Below are positions 12,345 to 22,702 of a DNA stretch of 64,000 nt, in pieces. Position 1 is the stretch's first letter. Each line of letters opens with the position of its first letter. The DNA comes from Paragordius varius. Taxonomy: Eukaryota > Nematomorpha. The stretch lies in NCBI GenBank assembly GCA_964247055.1, contig OZ176050.1, forward strand, positions 5,270,001 to 5,334,000. Reading direction: 5' to 3'. Position numbers and translations under genes: made by a program. A model generated the notes under the pieces. It was not told the origin of the DNA, ran no database searches, and saw only the letters and a list, made by a program, of their open reading frames with translations.

Positions 12345-12345
12345 A
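12301..12345. repeat. (TA)n microsatellite at insertion site
   Basis: A TA-dinucleotide run that continues as (TA)n at 12918-12960 on the far side of family B copy 4. The element landed inside one microsatellite and split it. Confidence 0.8.
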
Positions 12346-12349
12346 ATAT

Positions 12350-12914
12350 CACTTGGATACAACACATTCATTTTAGTCCTTCGATTCAAATTGGGGTAGT
12401 TAGATACCCCAAGCCTCTTTAAAATTAAATTCTTTAAAAAATATTAAAGGAATCGAAACTATTGCAAAATTTTGCACTTATATAACATTCATAAACCGAA
12501 ATATATAAAAAAATTATTGAAAAATATTTGATAATACTTATTTTAAGCTAAAACCGAAAGGTAAAAATTCAGTCAACGTGACATGTGTGCAATGGTAAAA
12601 TTTAAAAATAATACAAAATAAACCGCTTTTTCTATTTCTATCAATGTTTGATGTAATTTAAATAAAAAATTAGCTTTAATTTTACCCTTAAAATTGAAGA
12701 TGATATTTTGCAAAAATTTTGTAAAATAAAAATGACGTCGAAGTAGTTTGACATGGAATTTTTTTTCAAAACAAAATTTAATTTGGAGATTTTGGCATAA
12801 TTATTTTTTTTAGGATAGAAGCATAAATTTAAATTGGGACCGTTTCCTTCAGTAGTTTTCTAAAAATCTTATAAATTAAGTGTGGGGTATTTATATAAGC
12901 CAATTTGAATCGAA

Positions 12915-12917
<3 letters not shown>
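12350..12917 (-). mobile_element. Family B MITE, copy 4
   Basis: 568 bp, from CACTTGGATACAACACATTC to ATCGAAGTG, flanked by ATAT on both sides. Because the site is a TA repeat the duplication length cannot be read here. This copy is undisturbed and serves as the reference for the empty site seen in copy 1. Confidence 0.85.
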
Positions 12918-12962
<45 letters not shown>

Positions 12963-13215
12963 ACAATACATTGTTTTGTTCTTTATATGTGATATATTTT
13001 GGAGAACCTTTAGCTTTCACCAAAAAAATGTTATTCAAAAAAATGTGCGCAAATCGTCCATATCCGATATGGAGAACTTACCACAAAAGTTTAAACAAAT
13101 TTCTTAAATGCAACCAAAAGCACCATGATAATTCTCATACATTGTCCTTTCAGAATATATATATAGTTAATAAATCAAGTTATTGTTTTATCCTCGATTA
13201 TGGACGCATTGTATA

Positions 13216-14420
13216 TGCTAGGTTATGGCATCCAAAAAAAATATTTTTAAAAATAAATACTTTGCTAAAAAAATTTTTTTTAGAAAAGTTTTGTTAAAGC
13301 GTGCATACTATTGTCATGATGGATATAGTATAAAAGCTTTAAAATATAATAACACTTTCATATAATTTACATATACTGAACATTTCTCACCTAAGAAAAA
13401 TGATAAGGTTTAATTTATGTTAAATATAAATAATATTTATTTAGAAAAATTGACTTATATTTAAAAGCAAACGAACCTCTAAATAAATTATGAATTTGAA
13501 TTTATATAAACGTTCAGCTTCATTGAAAATATAGTAATAATGTGTTTTTACGATGTCTAAAGTGTATAAAAATACCGTTTCCATATGCCTTAAAAGAGTA
13601 TGAACTACGCTTTAACAAAATTTTGCAAATATTTATCTGTTAAACAAAATATGTAATTTCTTGGAAAAAATTTTTTGATGTCAAATTAGCATATATTTAA
13701 AAATTCTATTAGCTTATTTGCGTTTATTTTAAGAGAACTAGCTCATTTTAGAGAGCCGAAAATTTTAAAACTTTTGGATACCACTAAAAATTTAAACAAA
13801 GATGTTCGTTTTTTTATATGTAGTTTAAGCTATATTATAATGATAGTTTTTGAAATGACAAAATCTTTTCAGCATATGTGGGAAAGTTTTACGATTTTTG
13901 ATATTGAGCAATCGCCTCGTCAAAATAACTTTTCCCTCGTAAGGCTAAAAATAAAGCATCAATCCTGAGTACTTAATCTATTAATATATATTTAAGTATG
14001 ATATTTTTTATACTCCCGATTGCGTGATTTGATATAAATATAAGTAATATAAAATATCAACTTTATTAAGAGTTAAACACTTCTATAAAATATCTTTGTC
14101 CGAATTTTAATTCCAAATTTTTTTTTCGTTTTTTTTTTTCATAAATATTAGAAAGGCCAATTAAAACCAAAATAATTATTTTTATGCCTTTTATTAATTC
14201 TTTAATCACCATTTCCTATATATACAATCCTATAATAACAGTTATACGATTCTGTTCATTTTGTAATGTAGATACCTATTTATGAGTTTAGTTGTTTTTT
14301 ATTATCTTATTTTTAGGATATTTTTTAAGTTATTACTTAGATTGTAAAGACGTAATCCATACTTAAGTATGGTTGAGCAAAGTCCCGGCAAACTAGTTTA
14401 TATAAATATGCCAAAAACTA
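13216..14420. other. AT-rich spacer with family A remnants
   Basis: Stretches near 13.54-13.76 kb (AAGAGAACTAGCTCATTTTA and neighbours) match interior parts of family A. No gene or RNA is recognised. Confidence 0.45.
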
Positions 14421-15554
14421 AAATGATAGATAAAATACGTATAAGAAACTGGAATATCTGGGGTTGGAATGAAGAAAAAAAAGACCCATAAGAAAGTATA
14501 TAAGAATCCAATTAAACATTTTGGGTATCACAGAAACCCATTACAAGAACAATGGTGTTTTATATAACGAAGAAAATTGTATTTATATGTCGGGACATGA
14601 TGAAATAAGGAGGGAGTGTCAGTGGCCGAACTGTAAACTGTGCCCCCCCCCCCCCCCCCCGAAAGATTTAAATACTGCCCCCCAAAATCGTTGGCACCTA
14701 TTCCTGGCGCATCACTTAGATTCGTAAAGAAATATAATATTGAAAAATGATAATATTTACATGACTTGCATCCTGAGTTTAAAAGTTTTGCGTTCCTGCT
14801 ATTTTTATATATGATGGTTAGTACCCACCCGCCCACCTTAACCACAGTTCTTACTCTTAACGTTCATTTTTAAAATTTAAAATAATTAAATAACTTATTA
14901 AGAGCATGTAATCAGAAAATCAAGTTTTAAAATTTCGTTTTCTCGATTTTGCGTGAGCATTTTAATTATATCTTTTTTATCTATTTGATCCGCCATCTCC
15001 GCTTCAATTGCTAGTAACGATAAATTGCTTAACCTTTTTCCAGCCATCGTGCTTTTAATATAATTTTTAATTAATTTCAACATTAAAAATGTAACTGGTA
15101 AAGTCAAAAAAATAATAATGCTGTTATAACTTCATCACAACTGGCTGAAAGTGTTGGGTACTTAATAATTAATAGCTCTGCAAATTGCGTGGGATTGTTA
15201 ATTTGAGAGATCTCATCATTAAGCTATATACCATGACGTGCTGTCACTAATATGGGCATAATTATAAACCTATTTTACTATGAAGACTTAATTCCTAATT
15301 CATGGACAGCTTGGTAAAGCTTTCTTTATTTCGCTCGCCTGCATGATCACATATTCGTTTTTCATATAATAACATTGTCAACGTATGCGCGGGATACGGG
15401 CTTACCTAGGAATAGCAGCGGGCAAAAAAATTTTAAACTAATTGCTAAAAGTTATATATATTTTCGGAATTCGCAAAAATAAAATTTTGACAGCTGTTTA
15501 GTCAGAATAATAAAATATTTTTTATGGTAATATAGCTTTTTGTAATTATAATAA

Positions 15555-15662
15555 CAGGGCTTCGAACCGGTCCCAAAAAATGGAACTAGAACCGGGCTTT
15601 AATTAAAATTGGAACAGGAATCGATTCCTAAAACAGGAACTAGATTCCGGTTTGAAGGCCTA
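15555..15662. mobile_element. Tiny GAACCGG-family hAT MITE
   Basis: It starts CAGGGCTTCGAACCGG and ends near CCGGTTTGAAGGCCT, an imperfect inverted repeat, with several GGAAC motifs between. The ends match the 916-bp element at 60.63 kb. It sits inside the hAT element that itself sits in the LINE, a third level of nesting. Confidence 0.55.
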
Positions 15663-15880
15663 ATAAATTTGTATAAATGTACTAATTAAACGGATATGAA
15701 TGTGCCGATCGCCAAGATTTTTAAATTTTGAGACTGACCCTCTGACAAAATTGCCGACCCCTGATTTAGTGTGTGGTGATATCGAAATTTTATGTTTTAG
15801 AACTAAAAATAAATTTGAAAATAACATGCATCAAAGGTTAAAAACATTAATAATGCACATTAATGTATACCAGCTAACAA

Positions 15881-16024
15881 ATGTTGGCCAATTCACTTTG
15901 CAGTGAAGTATGTGAAATAACAATCATACAGTAAAATTTAATAAATTTTATTCACGATGTATGCATTTTTTTACATAATTATTGTTATTCCTCATAATTT
16001 GCTGTAATATGAATTGGCCAACAT
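15881..16024. repeat. Inverted-repeat hairpin
   Basis: ATGTTGGCCAATTCA at 15881-15895 is answered by its exact reverse complement at 16010-16024. The pairing continues inward imperfectly for about 50 bases per arm, including a shared AATAACAAT block, leaving a loop of roughly 40 bases. It could be a very short MITE or a transcribed hairpin. Confidence 0.6.
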
Positions 16025-18621
16025 TGTGAGTTGGCCTAATTGCATATTAAATAATTAAAATAAATGAATTGTTACATATTAGAGAATATTGTTATAATGA
16101 ATGTTTTTCTGTTTTCCCTCCTTTTTTTGTTAACTATTAAAACTGCCAGAAATTAATAAAGGAACAAACAATATCATTATGGCTAAAATTTGTAGTGAAA
16201 AAAATGATTTTTTTGCTCTCTCTACCTTTAACTCAATAATATTATAATTTACATGAACCCCAAAAAATTAAAATATGTAAATTGTCTTTCACACTACATT
16301 AAAAAATATTTTTTTACGCTATAAGAATATAATATTGCAAATGAGATTTTATTGGTAATTTTAATTTAACAGAGGCAAAAAAACTTTAGGCCCCCCGCAA
16401 AATAAATAGGTGGCCCAAATTTAATATAAATAATAAAAAGGGCCCCTGTTTTGCCTTGGGTCCGCCCGCACTGCTCCCCTTAGTTTAGCCATTGGGGAGG
16501 GTTTTGGTGTAATATTAAATAAAGAATATAATAAATATATCAATTCGTTTAATTTATACAATTCCTCATTAGCATGAGATTTTATGTTAGCCCTAACTTA
16601 TATCATTGTGTATGCCCCAATAGCGGACTTCTTACATGAAAAAATAGATGCATTTACGAACAGCTCCAAGACTTAATAAACTCTGTACCTAAAAAGGATG
16701 ATTATAATAGGTGGTGATTGCAATAGTATGGTTGGAAATCAAGATTACGACACAATAGTGGGAAAACACGGATTAGGGGAAAGGAACGAAGCTGGTGAAC
16801 GATTAATAAAATTCTGTATGATTAATCAAATGTTTGTTGTGAATACATGGTATAAACAACATAAAAGACGTTTTACACCTGAACTCCCTTGTGGGAAAAT
16901 TAAAAACCAAATAGTTTATTTTATAGCACAACAAAAATGGAAAAATCATAAATGCTAAAACCAAGAAAAGTTGTGACCGCGCAACCGATCAGCAATTATT
17001 AAAAACAACAATTAAAACGCACCTGTTCTAACCCAGGAAGATTAAAAAAGAACACAAATACAAAGTAAAACTAATTCCTTTAGAATATAAAATATAAGTC
17101 AACAATAGATTTGAATTACTAGCTAAGATAGATAATAACTCAAAAAACCAATGGAATGTATAAAAACAATTCACGAGACAGCACATCTATTTTTACCAAA
17201 GAAAAAAAACATCATATAAAAAAGGGTTATCAGATGACTGCATAAAAATAATTGAAGAAAGAAGAAGAGCTAAGAAAAGAGGAGAAATAGATATGGTTAA
17301 GAAATTAAATTCAAGACTCCAGAGACAGAAAAGGAAGGATCTGGAGAAATACTGAAAGAACGATGGACGACTATTGAGGAAGCCAACAGAAAAGGCTAAG
17401 CCTCTGTTCCAAACCATCAGAAAAGTAACAAATCAATACCACTTCCAAACATTAAAATTAAGGATAATGGTGGAAGAATCTTGACGACGGAAATAGAATT
17501 TAAACAAAGATGGAAAAATTACACCAAACAGCTATATAGTGCGCACTCAGGTGCAAACGATAGACAAATTATGGGAATGGGGATGATGAGTTATGTATAC
17601 TAGAAGCAGAGCTAGTAAAAGCTATAAAAGACCAAGATAAGTCGGGAATAGATAATATTCCCTTGGAATTAATAAGAGATATACCGATATCAGTTATACA
17701 TAGATTGTGTCAGGAAATATAGTCAGGTATTTGGTTAAAAAGACTGGCAAACTTCCCTGTTTATCCTAATCTTTAAAGAGGGAGATAAATCAAATTGCGA
17801 GAACTATAGAAACATAGCTCTCATTAGCCATGCAAGCAAAAGATTGCATAAGAAGCATAATTAAAACTTGTAAAGAATTTCAAGTAGAGTTAATATATTG
17901 TATTAATAATACCCAAGCTTTTAACTCGATTAACCATGTCCATTGGCGAAGTTTGGAAGCAATGGGAGTTAAAGCAAAGCATTTAAACTTGTTCAAAAAT
18001 TTGTATGAATAACAAAAAGCCATAATACAAACCCCGGTGGGCAGAACCAACGAAATTTTAATACAGAAAGGTGTTAGAAAAGGATGTTGCCTCTCACCAT
18101 ACTTGTTTAATATTTGTAGAGAAATAATCATGAGAAAAGTAGATGAAGCTACTGAAAGTCTCTAAGTTTTGACAGGACGATAATGTAGAAATAAAGAATA
18201 TGATAAGGTTAGTAAGAGTAGAAACAAAAGATATGGTTTAAACCTCAATCCAAAGAAAACCAAAATTATGAGTTTAATTAGATAAACCTAATATAACCAC
18301 CATAGACGACACCCCAGTAGAAGTAGTAAATGTAAACCTATTCTTAGGCTCTCCAATAGATATAAACGGCTTCTATACGCCAGATATTAAAAGCCGCATA
18401 GTCTTCGGAAAGTCAGCTGCGAAAAAAATGACTAAATTATTGAAAAGTAAAGATATCACAATGAAAACCAAAAAGAGAGTAATGAAATGCATGGTTTTCC
18501 CGCTAGCAATATATGCTCCCGAAAGTTGACTAAAACAGAATGATAAAAAAAGGATTGTAGCATTTGAAATGTGGTGTTGGAGGAGCATGTTGAATATTAA
18601 ATGGCTAACAAGGTTAAGAAT

Positions 18622-18784
18622 GAAACAATAAGAGAAAAAATTAATAGGAAGCTACGATAAAAAGAAAGTTCACGTACATTGGTCACATTTTAAGAAGTAT
18701 ATATGAAACAATAAGAGAAAAAATTAATAGGAAGCTACGATAAAAAAGTTCACGTACATTGGTCACATTTTAAGAAGTATATCT
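18622..18784 (+). repeat. 83-bp tandem duplication in LINE 3' part
   Basis: Two adjacent copies of a segment beginning GAAACAATAAGAGAAAA, period 83 bp, differ by a 3-base gap (AAAAAGAAAGTT against AAAAAAGTT). It duplicates part of the LINE C-terminal coding region and shows the copy has been rearranged after insertion. Confidence 0.8.
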
Positions 18785-19101
18785 TTTGAGAGGATTTGAT
18801 TTTTGGAAAAGTTGAAGGGAAAAACAGGAAGGCCAATGTTAGGATGGCTGGAATCTGGTAGATGTATAAAGGAATTGAAATAAATAACATGTCAAAAATA
18901 CAAGTGGAGATAACTCGTCATTTTAATTTCCAAGGGGTCAAACTCAACCTAAGGAATTACCTACCTACCTACCTAATAAAAAATTTCATAAAAAAACGAA
19001 ATTATAATATTAATTTAATTTGCATCTAAATCTATTTTTGGAAAATCATGCTTTGTATTGTGTTTCTACACGAGGATAGCAAAGTATTCATAAAAATTTA
19101 A

Positions 19102-19656
19102 CACTTCGATCCAAATTGGGGTATCTAAATACCCCACACTAAATTTGAGATAGGATTTTTAAAAAACTATTGATGGAAACGGTCCCAATTTAAACTTATG
19201 CTTCTATACTAATAAAAATTATATAAATATGCCAAATTATCTAAATAAAATTTTGTTTTGAAAAACAAATTCCATGTCAAACTACTTTGACGCCATTTTT
19301 TTACAAAATTTTTGCAAAATATCGTCTTCATTTAATTTTAAGGGTAAAATAAACCTAATTTTTTATTTAAGCTACATCTAACATTGATAGAAATAGAAAA
19401 AGCGGGTTATTTTGTATTATTTTTTAATTTTACCATTGCAGACATGTCACTTTGGCTAAATTTTTACCTTTCGGTTTTAGCTTAAAATAAATAATATCAA
19501 GTATACATTTCGGTTTATTAATGTTATATAAGTGCAAAATTTTGCTATGGTTTTGATTTTTATATTATTTAAAGAATTTAATTTTAATCAGGCCTGGGGT
19601 TTTTAACTACTCTAATTTGAATCTAAGGAGAAAAATGAATGTGTTATATCCAAGTG
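19102..19656 (+). mobile_element. Family B MITE, copy 5, just upstream of DPY30
   Basis: 555 bp from CACTTCGATCCAAATTGGGG to TATCCAAGTG with TTAA on both flanks (19098-19101 and 19657-19660). Its right edge is 48 bp before the DPY30 start codon, so it lies in the 5' leader or promoter of that gene. Confidence 0.85.
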
Positions 19657-19708
19657 TTAAAAGCATATTTTTAACCTTTTTATATAAATTTTTGATTTTG
19701 CCGAATAA

Positions 19709-20186
19709 ATGGAAGATCAAATTAATCAAGAAGCATCCAGTGAGGTTGTTGAAAATTCATCGACTACTGAAACTGAAGATAAACAGGTTGATGAAAACAC
19801 GAAGGAGGTTGAAAAAGTAGAAGACGTTAAAGAAACCGAGAATATGGAAGCCCAAAAAGAAGCTCCTCTAGTAAATTCTAGTGTGGAACTAACTCAGCCG
19901 ACTGAAGTTTTAATAATGTATATTTAAGTCTGTTATAAATGAATCCAAAGCTCACGTTGAAGAAGTAAAACAATCGATTGATACTTCTCCCCAAGCTAAA
20001 AAACCAAAAATTGATTATCAAGCTATGCCAACAAGGGCATATCTTGATAATACTGTAGTACCTATACTTTTGCAGGCTCTTTCAACAATAGCTAAAGAGA
20101 GGTTTATTTTTATATAGTATAGGCCTTCTGATCCAATCTCATTTTTGGCTGAATATCTTATCAATCATAAGCAAGAATTTGCCTAA
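19709..20186 (+). CDS. DPY30: DPY30 homologue (COMPASS/MLL core subunit)
   Basis: Three exons (19709-19906, 19929-20101, 20123-20186) give 144 residues. The N-terminal 100 residues are acidic and low-complexity ([17 protein letters not shown] and similar, rich in Glu). The C-terminus is the Dpy-30 dimerisation motif: [46 protein letters not shown], which forms the X-type helical bundle that docks ASH2L in H3K4 methyltransferase complexes. The introns are 22 nt (donor GTTTTAAT, acceptor TTTAAG) and 21 nt (donor GTTTATTT, acceptor GTATAG). The second splits an Arg codon in the middle of the Dpy-30 motif, so its existence is well constrained by homology. Animal DPY30 is about 99 residues, so the acidic tail here is longer. 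No competing ATG was found upstream in frame. Confidence 0.93.
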
Positions 20187-20972
20187 TGCATAAAAGAATC
20201 AAAATATTTTAAAGAAAAATAAATTTTTTGAATATTTTTATATAGAGTGTGTGTAGTGTTGAAAATTTTTGATCTCCCAATCAAGATAAATTCTACAATG
20301 TTTTATTTGTTGGTATCTGATTTTACTTGTAATCATAAAATATGATCTTTCAAAAAATAGACAGTATTTTATAAAATTTTATATTTCTTTCATTGTTTTT
20401 TGTTTTACGTCCTAAATTTTCATGCAAACGTTTCAGTTGCTCATCTTCTCTAATTTCTAATCTAGCAATTTAAACCGAAATCGGTTGTGTTGCCGCTTCA
20501 AATATAATTTATAAATGCACATTTCTCTAATATTTTTCTTTGCTTGATGTGAACTTTTTATAAATTTTTATAGTTTTGGGCCGTTTGATTTGGTAGATAT
20601 CTTTAATTTACAATTAACAATTTTTTAAAAATATTTGTTAGCCTGTCGCTCAAATATAACTTAAAATGCACCTTTCTTCTAATATTTACTTTTTTTGATA
20701 TGGATTTATTACAAATTATTATGGCGTGTATATAATCTAGTGTTAATTTAAAATCGCCACAATAGCACTTTTTGGTACCGCGGCATGCTTTCTTAGCCTC
20801 CCAAAGAAGTTTCATTTAAAATAACTTTTATTTTAATCTCTTAAATCAAAATTTAATTAATTAGTTCTTGTTAATGGTTATATGTTTTTTCCCTATGTTT
20901 TTATTTATTAACTATGAATGGTCCGTAGTCGCATAGCTTAGATTTAAATATTGCGCTTACAACGGGTTAAAC
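20187..20972. other. Intergenic, no gene seen
   Basis: AT-rich sequence after DPY30. Two loosely similar stretches with TTTGATRTGRAYTTTTTAYAAAT lie near 20540 and 20695, possibly an old short repeat. Nothing else is recognised. Confidence 0.4.
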
Positions 20973-22694
20973 CAGTGATACTCAAACCGCGGCCCGCATG
21001 CGGCCCTAAGAGTGCTTTAAAATTGCCCTATGACCATATACTTAAATTATTTTTTTATTGATGTACACATAAACAAATTTTCGCTTATTTTAACATTATT
21101 TTTATTTTCTTTAAAATTAATTTCGTTTTATTTTTTACCCAATTTGAAATGTAGAAAAATTTCCCTACATTAAAATGATTTCATAATTGCATACGTTGTT
21201 TCTCTGTATTCTATTTTCTTTTCTATTTTGAAATTTTTATTCCATTCCTTGTATTTAAGCAAGCCTTTCACCCATTGCATATACATATTCTTTTCATTGC
21301 TATCCTGAATCATTTTAATAACTTATGCCCATAAAATATTTTTCAAATCAAGATCATTATTCGACCTGTTTTTTTATAGCATAGTTCAAATTATATTCCT
21401 ATTTTTTTGAAAAAATTTACATAATATTTAAACATCAAGTCAAAGGATGACATTTAATGGTAAAAAACGTAAATTATCCGATGAATATCGTTCCTTTATA
21501 AAAGAATGGGAAGAAAATTTTTTTGTCGTTTTAAATAAAAATGTTGTTACCTGCCTCATATGTAAGGACAACATAATCAACGAAGAATATTTAAAATTTT
21601 TACCACCGAAGAATACACGATATAAATCGATTTTCTCGAAATAATTAGAACTTTTTACGATAATAATGGTATATCTATGAAATTGGTTTCGAGCTGCACG
21701 GATGGCTGTCCCTCTATGATTGGAATAAACAAAGAATTTATTCGTTTTTGAAAAAACAAAATAATTTGCAAATTATTTTATCTTATCCTTTCCCTGCTTT
21801 ATTCATCAGCAAAACTTGGTTTTGCGTGTAAAAGATGAATCACCCAATTCAGTAACTAAAACGTAGTGGATATAGTTAACCACATCCGTGGCAGAGAATT
21901 CTCCGTTTAAAACAACTTCTGATTATTAGCCTGCCTTTGCGACATTACTAAAATACAAGTCTTCAAGGGAGCAAAATAATAACCCAATTTGCTATTAAAA
22001 TATTTGCTTTTGAAGAAAAATTAATAATATATAAACAAGATTTACACCCCCATATTTTCCAACACTTAAAACGATTCATGAAGAAAATATGGAATTTACT
22101 GCGGAAATTAATTTAATAACAGATAATCATTTAACATTTCTATCTAATGAGTTCAAATTTCGAGAAAGAATTATTTAAAAAATCCTTATAACTCGTTGTC
22201 ATGGCATATGGATATATCCAATAGTAAGCAACTTGAACATTTCGGTTTTGATCAGGGGCATTTCATAGATTCCAAAAATTATTCTAATTCGGAGTCTATA
22301 TTCAAGGAAATCGTAGCGAAGAAAGATGTGGGTTTTGGCAAGATGTGCCAAATAAATATGAAAATATAAAAAATGTGCTCAAGTTATCCTAACTGTTTAA
22401 CCCTCAACTTACGCGTATGAGGCATATTCAAAAATAAAAAATGTCATACATACAAATTATTGGTTAATATCAAAATAAATGTTATCAAAATATTTAAATT
22501 TTTTAAACTAAATGGTGCAAAACGCGTTTTTAGCAGGATTTACATGCGATCCGCAAAAAATTCATTGTGCTGATTTAGAGTTATATATGTGCATATGTGT
22601 CAAATATGGAATATTTGCCATATTCAAATTCATGGCCCTCGAAAAAAAAATATATTTTATTTGGCCCGTCAAATTTTTTTGGTGAGTACCACTG
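20973..22694 (+). mobile_element. hAT relic, copy 2 (internally deleted)
   Basis: Same ends as the 9.27-kb copy: CAGTGATACTCAAACCGCGG and GGTGAGTACCACTG. A perfect 8-bp target duplication, GGTTAAAC, flanks it (20965-20972 and 22695-22702). An open frame at 21447-21644 starts MTFNGKKRKLSDEYRSF and contains WEENFFVV and CLICKDNI, the BED-finger start of the transposase, then jumps directly to the NEEY segment that in copy 1 lies 471 bp further on. At 1722 bp against 2392 bp it is a deletion derivative. Only stubs of transposase remain. Confidence 0.88.
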
Positions 22695-22702
22695 GGTTAA
22701 AC

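Larger units (their letters stand above)
11690..13215. mobile_element. Family A MITE, copy split by family B
   Basis: The left end is CACTGCGTCAAAATCGGGG and the right end reads CTCGATTATGGACGCATTG, an imperfect inverted copy, each next to TA. That would suit a Tc1/mariner-type TA target. Subterminal blocks with a CTGATA hairpin and GTGCTTTTGGT lie at both ends in inverted order (about 11.73-11.79 and 13.11-13.17 kb). A family B element is inserted at 12.35 kb. The interior has no transposase. Confidence 0.65.
14620..16473 (-). mobile_element. hAT element (ZMYM1-type) inside the LINE
   Basis: The ends CAGTGGCCGAACTG and, inverted, CAGTGCGGGCGGACC mark a 1.85-kb hAT-type insertion. LINE coding sequence stops before it and resumes after it. 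On the minus strand, 15107-14898 encodes LPVTFLMLKLIKNYIKSTMA followed by KRLSNLSLLAIEAEMADQID, the hAT C-terminal dimerisation segment typical of ZMYM1/TTF-like transposases; weaker upstream remnants (QFAELLIIKYPTLSASCDEV) reach about 15.28 kb. Flanking 8-mers do not match, so the target duplication is lost or the true ends lie a few bases out. An 18-C run sits just inside the left end (14643-14660). Confidence 0.7.
14421..18985 (+). mobile_element. RTE/BovB-like LINE relic, interrupted
   Basis: This is a plus-strand non-LTR element. The endonuclease start (IRIRNWNIWGWNE, LGITETHYKNNGVLYNEENC) is at 14.42-14.61 kb. It continues after a hAT insertion at about 16.5 kb with YIIVYAPIADF, MIIIGGDCNSMVGNQDYD, GKHGLGERNEAGERLIKF and VNTWYKQHKRRFTPE (to 16958). 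Reverse-transcriptase remains follow (LIRDIPISVIH, GDKSNCENYRNIALIS, LNLNPKKTKIMSL). The C-terminal block, with LLKSKDITMKTKKRVMKCMV and AFEMWCWRSMLNI, is near 18.43-18.60 kb. The 3' end is a short (ACCT)n run at 18960-18975, as in RTE/BovB elements. There are many stops and frame changes, so the copy is dead and clearly older than the LINE at 0.6-3.7 kb. Confidence 0.85.

Noticed and set aside
19709-20186. DPY30 as a processed or broken pseudogene
   Set aside because: Both interruptions are exact GT..AG segments of 21-22 nt, and the acyltransferase shows the same class, so tiny introns explain it better than random damage.
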